Shown here: piece after piece, positions 35,055-46,180 of the stretch
Position numbering within the stretch: position 1 is the first letter of the stretch
How the letters are laid out: each line of letters begins with the position of its first letter
Assembly: GCF_000204055.1 (NCBI RefSeq)
Contig: NW_006768773.1
Span: forward strand, 651,879-715,878
Origin: Melampsora larici-populina 98AG31
Lineage: Eukaryota; Basidiomycota; Pucciniomycetes; Pucciniales; Melampsoraceae
DNA: 64,000 nucleotides
Reading direction: 5' to 3'
Notes under the pieces: model-generated
What the model saw: only the letters and a program-made list of their open reading frames with translations
Database searches by the model: none
Told to the model about the DNA's origin: nothing
Position numbers and translations under genes: made by a program

Positions 35055-35620
35055 CAAACAGCTGATGGTTTTCAGAAATTATATGTAACAAAGTTTTGAC
35101 AGAAGTTGGGTGTGGGTCCTCTCCTCGCAAGCTCTTGCCGCAATAGAGCAGATGGACTTGGTTAAGTTAGGGTGTGGGTATGAGCCCCTCTGGGTGGCCA
35201 GAGAGGAGGGATCCTGCATGAATGTTGATCAAAACTCCACAACTTTGTACCAAAGATCCCCTTGGCCATCAAACCAGACGGACCTCCGCATAGAACGGGC
35301 ATTTGCATACTACCAGTACCAGAATGTGTGTGTGCAAACACATTGACGCATTGGTGAGACGTGATGACACAAAGGGGAGGATAGGACCACTTTGCGGGAA
35401 CACTTCATAATTGGACAAGTTTTTTGAAATCGACTGTGCAATACAAGAAATAAGGTGGACCACCGGTGGGTGGGCTGTGGCCTACAAAAATCAATGGGAA
35501 CTTGTCTGCCACTTTTGTGCTCGAAGCTGTTGAGTTCCAGGGAAACCAACACACAGCGTACTGGGAAATATCATATATGGATGCTGTACACGCAAATTGT
35601 ACTGGATATCAAATTATTCA
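35055..35620. other. Spacer between two copies of element E
   Basis: Contains a diverged copy of the motif GGACTT.GTTAAGTTAG at 35154-35170 and a hairpin CCCCTCTGG/CCAGAGAGG nearby. No gene is supported. Confidence 0.4.
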
Positions 35621-36579
35621 GGGAGAGTTGCAGTATCAGACTTACTCTGAGACTACCTGAGACTATCCCTGGGACATACAGGGATAGTATAAATTTTTTC
35701 AAGTGGCACCTGTTTTCCAAGAGGGGCATGACTTTTGATTCTCTGACCTTCTCGGCCCTACCCAAGCCTGTACACAGGTCTTTTGTTAACAAACCCATCA
35801 CCTCCAAATGAGCGGTGGATCAAGATGGATCCATGTCTATGTATGTACTCTATGTATGTACATAGATAACCTTGATCAATGAGATCAAGTTGTTAGATCC
35901 ACTACGGTGCAATAATTGGATGTTGACCGATGTGTGAGACTTTACATCATAAGAGGTCAACTTCTGCTTCAAGCAGGAACCTATTGAACTCGATTGAAAC
36001 AACTCACGATGTTTCGGTTGTTAGTCTACGGGTTGATGGTCTGATGCGACGAGGGGAGTCAAAAAGACACTGTATATGATATTTGAAGTCAGAAGTGACC
36101 TACTTCAGTCCGATCAATCAATCAATCACGATCTACAAACTCATCAATCCCATATTCTCATTATACTTTGATCATGCTTTTCAAGATCATTGCGAGATCT
36201 ATCCAGAACGTACCTAGGATATGGGATAATCTTCTTCTCGAAGATTTTGTTAAGTTTTGTGTATTAGGTTGTGATGTGCTCTATGGTGCTGGTCATGGTC
36301 TGAATTTATCGGAGGGTGATTCCCCCATCAAATTTCTCTTGGTGGATGGACCACATCTTTGCAATGAAAAATTTCACAAGAGGCATTTTTTTTGTTGCAG
36401 GGAGCTGGTCAAGACCGAGCATTGGGATCAGATTTCTAATAAACTGTACGTATGAACCATACAGTCCTACCAGCTGCCACCAATCTGTGCGTTAAGTGTA
36501 CAACAAGCCACTTTATTTTTGTAAATTTTGGATAGTCTCAGAGATAGTCTCAGAGTAAGACCGATACGGTTACGCTCCC
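35621..36579. mobile_element. TIR element E, copy 2 (no LTR)
   Basis: Same terminal sequences as copy 1 and colinear homology throughout, but the flanks show no target duplication: the right end runs straight into the inverted paralogue of element D. The frame at 36174-36455 is the counterpart of the one in copy 1. This copy supplies the empty site for the solo LTR. Confidence 0.8.
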
Positions 36580-36692
36580 CCAAACCTCCCTCACACCGAC
36601 TTCACCAGAGTGTGTGATGCCAAATTTACAACCGTACGGTTGTTGGCTTGCTTGCAAAGACACCGATGCTTGTACTGGTATGAAGAGTCATT

Positions 36693-37221
36693 AGGGGTTG
36701 GGCGAAAAAGCGACCAACCGGTTTTGCGCCCTTGAGAAGTGAGTCGAAAAGAGCCAAAGATGGCCGAAATCAATTGTGTGAAGGTTTCACAGGTCTGCCG
36801 AGGTCTGCCGCTCTGCCAGGGACCCGAAGAGTCCCAAAGTCAGTCTTTGGCTCTGATTTTCCTCCTCCAGCCCCCACCGATTGCTCAGCAAAATCCACAC
36901 CAGGTGGTACTTGGGTAGACTGTTGCACCTTTCACAGAAGAGACCAGAGACCTGTAAAAGGTGAACAGAGTGTTTGTGTGGCTTGTAGCGGCACAAATGG
37001 CTTAGCCCTGTAGGACTTTTGAATGGCGACAGCTTTGGAGTCGTGAAGAAACACTTCATACCGGTATATTTTTTTGCGACACAAAAAGACAGACAAAAAT
37101 GTTTGTCAGTTTTGAGTGGCTTTCATATTGCTTTTGAGCAATCTCAAAAGCATTCCGAAATTTTTGAACTGCGACTGAATTGTGTTTGCAAACCGGTTGG
37201 TCGATTTTTTGCCCAACCCCT
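36693..37221. mobile_element. TIR element, family AGGGGTTGGGC, copy B (529 bp)
   Basis: Termini AGGGGTTGGGC and GCCCAACCCCT, next to CGACCAACCGGTTT in both arms. The 3-bp target ATT is duplicated (36690-36692 and 37222-37224); the paralogue at 5774-5776 has a single copy (AAT on the plus strand), proving the insertion. Three-base duplications fit the PIF/Harbinger type, but no transposase is present. Confidence 0.88.
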
Positions 37222-37293
37222 ATTGATAAGACCTTGGTCTTTGAGCAAGTGGAAGTACATGTTGTCGATCATTGTCAAAATCATGATACGGAC

Positions 37294-40088
37294 ACGTTGT
37301 GGAAAGCAATTCCTATGATCACGTCTTAATCTCATATCATTTTTTTTATTATTACATTAGATCAACTCACAACAGAAAAAAGAAAAGATCCATAAATCAC
37401 ACTCTTCAATTTTTATCAAGGCATGTGGACTCAAGACAAATAATCAAAATCATCATTTCAATTCAAATTATCACTATATGGATCTTGTTATTCTCAATGA
37501 ACATCAATCTTACATTCAAAATGGTATATTTTATACAGACATAGAAGTTCAAATAAAAACAATACATACAAAAAAGATAAATAAATGAGATACATACATA
37601 CCTTGGAAAAAAAAAGAGGGTCAAAAATTGAAAATGTCAACATTGATGTTACACAAATAAGATTAGAATTGATGAATCAAGAATGAAAACTCACCTAGTA
37701 GATTAATCAATCCCCAAACAGTTGATCTACAAGAAAGAAGTCAAGAATTGAAATTGGAATCTATGCAGCTATGAACTAACATTAAAGCAAGTCAGGAGAA
37801 AGTGGAGAAGTCAGTTTAAATGATGCAACAGAATAGAAGGAACAAAAAACTTACCTAAATGATCAAGAAGTCGAAATTAAAATTGAAGTCAAGAGAGTTG
37901 AAAATTGATTAAGAAGGCCTACAATCAAATTTAAATGAATTAATCTTAAACAATTGATGCAAAGTTCAAAATCGAATGACAGACAAATAAAGAAACAATA
38001 TAACTTGTCATTATTGTGTAAGAGAGTGGAGAAAAATGTTAAGAACAGACCTCAAAATCAAAATCTAGATAGACAAAGATGAAAGAGAAAGTAACAAAAG
38101 ACTTACAAGATAGATCAGAGCTCAAGATCGAAATTGAATTGAATGTTTATGAAGATTGTAGTTGAAACAGGCTGAGATCGAAATGGAGTTGGTGTAGTTA
38201 GAGACTGAATTGATTGATATTGAAGTGAAGGTGGTTAGAGTTGAGTAGTGATCGAGATAGAGGGGTCCTATGGAAGCTTTTGTTTCAACTTATCAAATAG
38301 ATACCTAGAAGCGAAATGAAAAGGGAATCAAAATTTTAAACAAAGAAGATAAAGTTAGTAAACAAGAACAAACAAAGATAAAGAAATGAAAGAACTTACT
38401 TAAATGAAGATCAAGATCAAAGGTCAGAATCGAAACTGAATCCATCAATCTATTCATCAGATACAATAAGAATAGAAAAAAAAAGGAAACAGAATAGACA
38501 TTCGATTTTGAGGTCTGAAGTTAAAACTAATGAAAAACTTAATAGAAGGATCGATTTTGAGGGTTTAAATTGAGATAGAGAAAGAGGGTGGTGTCAGTGT
38601 TGTGCAAGATGAATAGTAGAAAGAAAGTTAAGAGAGAAAAGACTTACATATTTATCAAGATCTAAATCAAAGATCAGAATCGAAATTGAAACTAAATAGG
38701 AATTCGATTTTGAGGTCCAAAGTTAAAACTAATGAAAACAAAGAAAGGAGGTAAAGGAGTCAGTATGAGAACAAACAAAGAAGTGAATGGGAAAAGAAAC
38801 TTACTTAAATGATGTCAAAATCGAAATCTAAATACATAAAGTCAAGGATGGGATAGTGTAGAAGGAGAGAAAAGAAATTGAACTTACATTGTAAATCGAT
38901 GGTGTGAAGATCGAGCTGGAGCTTGAGGATGAAGTGCGATCGAGAGGTCCTGAAAATCGAAATCTAAACAACTAGAGAGAAGAGATGAGTGAAAGAAAGA
39001 AAAAAAAAGGGAGTCAACACAGATCATGAACAAGTTAATAAAAGGATGAGCAGTAAAAAACAGGGTACTTAGCTGTTTTGAAATAAAACTAAATCGAAAA
39101 TCAAAGTGAATCTGGTGATGTCGTGATTTGAACATAGAGGCCCGATCGGAGATGAAGTCGAAATTGGAAAGGGAGGAGGGAGTGATCAGGAGGTTTTTTC
39201 TTAAATGTATCGGTCTCGTTTTTTTTGTCTAGTTTGTGTAGGAATCGGTGGTATCGTTTTTCTTTTTTTGTGATCCATCCAAGGGATCATCAAGTGTTCT
39301 TTTCGTGTGATTCGCGTATTAGTGTGGATCAAAGAGTGTTCTAGTGTTAGTTGTTAAAGTGTTCTGATTGTTGTTATCGGCTTCGTGTCCGTGTCTAAGT
39401 GTTTTAATCGTGTGTTCAAGTGTTCTTGACATCATATAAGGTTTTTTTTAGAGTGTTCCATCAAAGAATCAGAATATCATCGTTAGTTAGTGTGTCCGAT
39501 TAAAATCAAGTTTGTTAGGATTTTTTTTATCTCATTGAAAGAAAAAGAAAGATAGATAATAAAACAAACCTTTATCGTAGTTTAGATCATCGTTTGTAGT
39601 GGTTGATCTTGAAGAATTGTAGTGTTGTTGTTTTATTTTTTTTCTTTTATTGTAGTTTTGCTGAGCTGAGTCGTGAAACAGTTGTCAGTTGGTTGGATTC
39701 AAGCTCAGGGCCGGGTTTTTTTTATCAGGGCTTTCCATATATCATTTTTTATCATTAATTTTTTACTCATAGCAAGAATTACATTAAACTCAAAATCTAC
39801 ATATCTTTGCTTCAACATCTAGTATATCTTTGTGTAGGGTATTGTTGGATTCCGCCAGATCTTGCGGTTTTTTTTAGAAATATCAGAATAGTGTTACGTG
39901 TTAGACTTGTGAAGGTAGAAAGTTGTTAGAGAGTTGCTTCCTTGCTTTTTTTATTTTTGAACTGTTATTTCAAGGTTGAGGGCAGTCTACGACAATCATA
40001 GTTTCACCCGCATCTTGTTATTCTTTCTGCGGTGATTCTTCCCCTCTCCGGCTCAGCCTACGCCACACAGCGTAGGAGTTCTACAACG
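37294..40088. mobile_element. 2.8-kb A/T-rich insertion with serial splice-donor-like sites
   Basis: The boundaries follow from the element D paralogue: sequence between GATACGGAC and TATTGGACGTC is absent at 5708. The ends read TTGTGGAA and TTCTACAA (inverted), with ACG at both sides as a possible 3-bp duplication. No protein frame of note exists. On the minus strand from 39.1 to 37.6 kb the sequence is pyrimidine-rich, with consensus donors at 38887, 38804, 38647, 38399, 38106, 37854, 37694 and 37601 in similar surroundings, e.g. GATCATTTAGGTAAGTTTTT. From 39.2 to 39.5 kb words such as GTGTTC recur on the plus strand. It could be a non-coding transcript or a non-autonomous element. Confidence 0.6.
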
Positions 40089-40372
40089 TATTGGACGTCG
40101 TTGGATTGTTTCTTCGATGGTTTTGATTGTGATAAACACTCAAACCTGGCTATCTAATTTATCTTGATGGTTGTAGTGAGGTAGGCATATTGAGAGATTG
40201 GGGTTTGTAGAGAATTGATCACATCAAATTGGCAATTTTTCACTTGAATCTCCCTTAATACCATACATGGTCTTGTTAGCTGAGCAGTAGCAAGGGAGTA
40301 CTTCACAATCACGGTGTCACACTCACAGCTTTAAAAGAAATCAAAAGGGTTGATACCGACTTGGGGGAGCAT

Positions 40373-41074
40373 TCGAGGATTGTTGGAAATGGGCGAAACG
40401 ATCCCCGGGCAAAAAGTCTCATGTACGAGACAGCCTGTACCAAGTCCGTGCAAGAGGTACAGCGCAATTCAAAAATATAAGCCACTTGTGAGGTGGCTTA
40501 AGCTTCCGGATTTCGGTGGCCTGGCAGACCTCAATGGTATACCAGATCATCAATTATGATAATATAACATTACAACATAAAAACATTCACCCTTTGCTTC
40601 GATTCAAGTTTATAGATTTCAATCAATACGAACAATTTTTATCTATCTCGATGAAGAACAGATGCATCTCACTTTTTTAGATTATTCATCATATCATCAT
40701 AAAGGGTGGAGGAAGATGGTGTTAGATTTCATCCAAGTCTTTAGGATATAAAACCAAAACACTCGAAGATTTGAATCACTTTAAAATGCTTAAGCCAACA
40801 TTTATCAATCCAAGCTTTATAAAACGTGGAAATGAAAATAAAAACCAATGACCGTTCAAAGAAGTGGAGCCAAAAACTTGAAAGCAAAAAAAAAACTTAA
40901 AAACAGAATATGTCAAGCTGATCTTTCTAAATCAGACAGAGCTTGATCAATTCATTTCTCAGCCAGATGTTATGCAATCTGACGACGTTAGCGGAGGTGA
41001 TTGTTTTCTCCTACTTACATATGCTCTCTTGATAGTCGCGAGCTGGAAGTGAGCGAGTTTCCGATTGCGACCTG
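40373..41074. other. Intergenic with three successive small hairpins
   Basis: GTCTC/GAGAC (40416-40431), GTACC/GGTAC (40437-40460) and AAGCCAC/GTGGCTT (40479-40499) follow each other within 85 bp. A 57-codon frame covers them. I found no rRNA, tRNA or self-splicing intron core. Confidence 0.35.
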
Positions 41075-41076
41075 TA

Positions 41077-42405
41077 CAGTCGGTGACAAAAAGTTTACGT
41101 ACCTGTACTATAACTGACCGATTTGGCAACTCTCAAGAAGCATATTGTACTCAACATCTCATGTACTTCTATACCTTAAAGCACACGGTCTAGATGGCCA
41201 CTCGTCAGAGTATCTATGATCAAATTTCAGGATGTGTAATTGTAATGTAGACTCTAGAATACAACAATTTTTACCAGCGAGTGTGTCTACCCTTTGCCTT
41301 GATCACAGCCTTGATCCGATCAGGCATGGATTCAACCAAAGCTTGAAGCTTGCTCTGAGGGATTGCTTTCCACTCGGTAAACAGGGCTTCACGCATTTCT
41401 TGAGGTGTGCGAGGCTGATGTTTTTCAGAAACATTCCTTTTCATTATGTTCCAGAGGTTCTCAATCGGGTTCAAGTCTGGACTGTTTGCTGGCCAATTTA
41501 ACTTTGTAATTGAATGTTGATCTCTCCATTCTTTTGCCACTTTACTTGTGTGTACCGGGGCTCCATCCTCCATCAAGATAAGATCGTGTGGACAATTAGG
41601 TGAGCTGATAAATGGTTCGATGATGCGTCGATAGATCAAATCGACAAAATCGGGTCCAGATCGACGTCCTGGGGGCATTATGGTCATCGGCAAGCGAATT
41701 TCGGCTGTGAATGCACCCCAGATCATTACCGAAGTTTGTCCACTCTTGAAACTTGGTGCTAAACAATCTTGGTTGTATTTTTCACCGGACTTACGCCACA
41801 CCCAAACCTTCTTTGCAGGCTTTCCTATTTCAAAAGACGACTCATCGGTCCATATGACCTTCTTCCAATCATTGTAAGTCCAATCTTTGTACTGTTTAGC
41901 AAACTGAAGACGCCTTAGAATGTGTTGGCTCTTGAGATAAGGCTTGACTACTGCCACTCAAGAGTTAAACCCAAGTCTTCGAATTTCTGATCGGATCGTT
42001 TGAAGACTTGCTTTAATTGGTAGTTTGCTAGCGATCCAGGCAGCTGAAGCGCGTCGGTTTTTTTTAAAAATTTGCTTCAAAGTTCGCTGATCACGTTCTG
42101 AGAATTTCTTCGGTCTTCCGAGTGTTTTTGAGGTCGTTGATACGCGTTTTTTACGGTCATTGTAGATGACTGTGTAGACAGTAGACTTGGGATGGCCCAG
42201 TTTTTTAGCAATTTGAGTGCCAGGAATGCCAATTTGGTGCATGTAAACGATGGAAGCCTTTCGGGTGGGAGAAAGGGTGCAGGTCTTCATTTTCTAAGAG
42301 GTTTGGGGTTGGTATAGAGAAGATGCTCGAGGACAAAAACACTCATAGACCTCACTGCACTATTACATATGTAGTCGAGGTACGTAAACTTTTTGTCACT
42401 GACTG
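41077..42405 (-). mobile_element. Tc1-family DNA transposon, complete (1,329 bp)
   Basis: Inverted ends CAGTCRGTGACAAAAAGTTT followed by ACGTACCT, with TA target sites at 41075-41076 and 42406-42407. The single transposase gene occupies the interior on the minus strand. Confidence 0.93.
41271..42290 (-). pseudogene. Tc1 transposase (DD34E) with a single TGA
   Basis: ATG at 42290. The N-terminal paired-like domain has two helix-turn-helix units (IVYMHQIGIPGTQIAKKLGH; then a GRPKKF hinge and ASAAWIASKLPI). The catalytic triad is complete: WTDESSF, LMEDGAPVH, and PDLNPIENLW, with 34 residues between the second Asp and the Glu. The only lesion is TGA at 41960-41958 (F-N-S-stop-V-A-V), in TCTTGA context, best explained by CGA. 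About 340 codons in all, the normal length. Recently active by inference. Confidence 0.92.
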
Positions 42406-42820
42406 TACTACATACAAGGTACTACATCCAAGGCTCAAGCCATCTTCCTATGTACATACAGGAAGGTGGCGTCTTGAGGATACTTTTCGCCCATCTGCCT
42501 TTTCGCCCACTTTCGCCGGATCTCAACGATAATCGAATTCTCTGAATCGCCTTATTCAGAGCCCCGAGGTGGACAGGCTTGACTCAAACCTGATGGACAA
42601 GTCGCACGCATTGCAAGTGATGTTGAATATGTCCAACAAAATGTCCACCTTTTCCATCGAAGGAACAAGTCTGGGAAATCTCATTCTCGGGAGTCTGGGG
42701 CCTATAAATGGGCCAAGCTCTTGATCCCTCGCCCACACCAGCTTTAAGTTATTTCACACACTTTTCTCTTGCTGAGTTTCCAGTCGATCATTCGCGAAGT
42801 TGAAGCATCATTTCATCACG
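42406..42820. promoter_or_regulatory. Upstream region of the arabinofuranosidase gene
   Basis: TATAAAT near 42703 and a pyrimidine/CA-rich stretch (CCCTCGCCCACACCAGC) precede the ATG at 42821. I infer the core promoter lies about 60-120 bp upstream of the start. Confidence 0.4.
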
Positions 42821-45800
42821 ATGCGGAAATCTCTAGCACATTTTCCTGCTTATTTGTCACTTTCACTGGCCCTCATCCTACAATCCCAGGCCCAAAATGG
42901 CGGACCCACTGTCATCACCTTGGAAGGCAAGCCAGCTCAGACTATCCCTAATCTTTATGGTATGATGTATGAGGACATCAACGTTAGTCCCCAGTCGATT
43001 AGTCAACCTGTTCACTGAGCTTCTTAGATTAATTCCCCATTCAAACCTTGAAACAGCACGCAGGAGATGGGGGCTTATACGCGGAGCTGCTTCGTAATCG
43101 AGCGTTACAAGGCAAAAATCCCAAAAACCAAGCCGATGCCTTAGAGGCTTGGAGTTCCAATGGCAATATCAAGCTGGCGGCTGTAGATCTATCCGGATCT
43201 CTTCCACTTTCAGAGGCTTTACCGAACGCTTTAGAGGTTACCGTCGCAGCTGGCCAGCAAGGCTCCGTGGTGAATTCGGGTTATTGGGGTAATATTGAAA
43301 CTCTACCTTCGACGTCAAAACTAGCGAAGGCGACCCGAGATATTCTGTTGAGCTGATGTTACTTGGATCATGTTGGTACACGCGTTAAATAGGCATCAAG
43401 GTTGATCAAGCATGGACCTACACCGCCTCCTTCTATGCCAAGATCGCTACTAAAGGGACCAAGTGCGGTCCCGGAATGAGCGTGCAACTATTGACTACAG
43501 GACAATCTGGAACTATCCTAGCTCAAGAAAGCATCCAATCATCGTGTCTTACTGACACATGGCAAAAGTTCGACGTTCAGCTTCGTCCAAAAAATTCAGC
43601 AGCTGACGCCAAAAACGACTTTGCAATCGCATTTACTTCGACATCAAATGCCGATGAAGTGATTCACATCACGTTGGCAAGTTTATTTCCACCAACCTTT
43701 AAAAATCGTCCCAATGGTGTTAGAATTGATTTGGCCCAGGTCAGTGGAGCATCCCGATTGCACCTTCAAGTTTTCGCGTCCTTGATAGTGTCCATTCTTG
43801 TCAAAAATATAGGCTACAGCGGCTCTCAAGCGAAGTTTTTTTCGGTGGGGTGGGTGAGTGACATCGCCTTTCCGGGTGGATCCAGTCAGAGATCTGATAG
43901 CTGTCTGTGATTCTCTTAGCAACAATATCGAAGGTTATAGTGCAGGCGACAGATGGAAGTGGGATCGGACTGTCGGTCCACTGACTGACCGACCTGGACG
44001 TGTAAGTCTGAATGATCAACTAGCAAAGACTTCAAAAGCCGATCTTGAAATCCATTTTTTATGATCTAGAAAGGAAATTGGGGTTACACTAATACCGACG
44101 GTAAATCTTGCGATTTCTTAAGACGACTTCATTTTGAAGTTCAACCTTGCTGAATCAACTCTTCATGATAACTTTTATTGTCGTAGGCTTCGGATTGTTC
44201 GAAGTCTTACAGTTCTGCGAAGACTTGAACATGGAATTCATTGCATCAGTTTGGTGATTTGCTGTCTGACCCAAAAGCATCTAAATTTATCAAAGAGTAG
44301 TAACCATTGATAACCTCAATTGTGCTTGTGCGCTTCTGTTTGAACCGCTACTAGGTCAGGTCTGAGTTTATCACCATTCAAGGCTGTACCCGAATCAGAA
44401 ATTGATAAATACATTCAAGAAGGTGTGGATATGGTTAGCTTTTTGACGGCCCCCGCATTCTCAACACAGAATCAATCCGCTGAATGCTGATACGTGCGCA
44501 CTCCGACGAGTAGCTTAATTTTATCGTGGGCCCTGCTTCAACAAAAGCAGGTGCTCTCCGCGCCTCTTTAGGTCACCCCGAGCCTTTCCCGGTGCGATTT
44601 GTTGAGGTCGGCAACGAAGACTTTTTTGACTCCGCAACGTATGTCGGATCCTCAACAGTACACTCGGCTTGTGATCAACTGGTAGTCGGAGGCTCATCTT
44701 CAACCTGCACGCTTTTATTTGATCCAATTCTAGTTATTCATACCGATGGGGGCACCTTGCACCAGCGCTTATGCAACAGTTTCCTCAGCTCAAGTTTGTT
44801 GCCACCAATGTTCCACACAAACCCGATCTGCAACCGGAACCGTATGGCTGGGATATCCATAGCTACCAGACTGCAGAATGGTATGGTGAGTCTATATCCT
44901 CACCATGAACTTGAAATCTTGATAAATCCCAAAACCTGTGCCGGTGCGCAAACCATGAGTTGACTTATGGATACTTTTGCGCATGCTCAGTTGCTCATAC
45001 TCAAGACTACGATTCTTATCCACGAAACGGGCAGAAGATATTTCAACTCGAGGTACGTTCAAAATGATATAAAAATTGGACTTCATATCCACAGAACTAG
45101 TTACTCAGTCTAAATCAAATATGTCACAGTTCGCTTCTAATGGGCCCAAGATAGGACAAGGCCCGGCACGCCCAACACAGGAAGGTGCAGTAGGTGAAGC
45201 AGCATATATGACAGGATTCGAAAGGAGTGAGTCCCAAGTTCCGCAGCCCATTCCTCTTGTGCACCTTCCGGTCCTGACACGCCTGTATTTTCGACTCTAG
45301 ACTCCGACATAGTCGAAGGTCCGTATCTATCTCTTATCGTTTTGTAGCAGCCCTGATTGGTTAAGCTGTCTAAAGCGGTGTTATTCTTGCTTCCAGGTAT
45401 CGCATATGCTCCTAGTTACATCAATGTACAAGTTCCTGAAGCATCACAATGGGTGAGTTCTATTCAGCTTTGGGTTATAATTCGATCAACGAAACTGATC
45501 GAGATTTTCAAATCATAAACCTCATAAGCACCCAAATTTGCTTGGATTTGAGTAAGTTCAGAGTGAAATATTTCCTTCAACTCTTCTTGATCACCTTTAA
45601 AAAGACTTGGCGATTTGTTTGATTGCACGATGTTAACAAATGTACATCTTTGCCTTGTCAGTGCTCTTCGTGTCTATCCCACGACATCGTACTATGTTCA
45701 ACAGGTCAGTTGATCTACCCCCTTGAGATATGAGCTGTGCAGTGATTCAACTCTGACTTACTTTTTGATGGTTGTATAGATGTTCGCCACATATCTAGGG

Positions 45801-46180
45801 GATAAATATCTACCTTCCAATCTACCTTCAAAGACCGACAAATTGAGTTGGTCAGCTACAGTGTCATCCTCTGATGGTACAGTCTTTTTGAAGGTACGGT
45901 GTAGGAGTTTAAACTTTTGGCCATTTGATTCATATTCACTTAGACTTATCTTCCTTCAATCTCTTGCTATGCACAGTTGGCAAACGCAGATCGATCCACG
46001 CGCCAGGTATCCATCAACTTACCTTTCACTCCTGGTCAAGTCACGACTTCAACATTACAAAGTTCCGGAAATGCTGATAGTCCACCTGTGACCCAACAAG
46101 TGCCAGCTCAAGCGAGCCCGATCTCACTTTCATTGTCATCTCAGAGCGTTACTGTAGTTATTATTGCAAGAGGTAGATAA
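42821..46180 (+). CDS. abfA: Secreted alpha-L-arabinofuranosidase, glycoside hydrolase family 51, 18 exons
   Basis: Removes terminal alpha-L-arabinofuranosyl groups from arabinan and arabinoxylan of plant cell walls. Exons: 42821-42982, 43057-43288, 43393-43739, 43813-43853, 43920-44001, 44070-44100, 44187-44253, 44355-44433, 44514-44638, 44734-44885, 44991-45052, 45130-45226, 45301-45318, 45397-45452, 45529-45551, 45662-45704, 45780-45893, 45977-46180; all phases close to 644 residues, the usual size. A signal peptide (MRKSLAHFPAYLSLSLAL) is followed by IPNLYGMMYEDINHAGDGG, the carbohydrate-binding-like N-domain, then the (beta/alpha)8 barrel: WGGNNIEGY, GNWGYTNTDG, FVEVGNED (acid/base Glu, about residue 382), GWDIHSYQ, and the nucleophile Glu at about 460 in FQLEF. 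The C-domain ends in a Ser/Val-rich stretch. Exon 13 is only 18 nt with a weak donor. The family usually reads FPGGNN where this has W-G-G-N-N. Confidence 0.92.

Larger units (their letters stand above)
36583..40372. repeat. Inverted paralogue of element D interior, broken by two insertions
   Basis: Pieces 36583-36692, 37225-37293 and 40088-40372 are the reverse complement of 5912-5777, 5776-5708 and 5707-5418 respectively, with roughly 85-90% identity by eye. The gaps between pieces are filled by the AGGGGTTGGGC element copy B and by a 2.8-kb insertion. The outer ends read GCTCCCCCAA and TTGGGGGAGC, i.e. a short inverted repeat. Confidence 0.85.

Noticed and set aside
34608..36455. Conserved small protein encoded by both copies of element E
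   Set aside because: Differences between the two copies are mostly amino-acid changing with only two or three silent, so there is no sign of selection on the protein.
40380..40560. Group I intron or rRNA-like RNA
   Set aside because: Stems are short and none of the conserved group I core or rRNA sequences is present.
3927..41960. Reassigned TGA (recoding) to explain the many in-frame TGA codons
   Set aside because: The Pro/Thr-rich secreted gene ends naturally at TGA, conserved Trp and Arg elsewhere use normal codons, and the interrupted frames are mainly transposons; C->T mutation explains the pattern.
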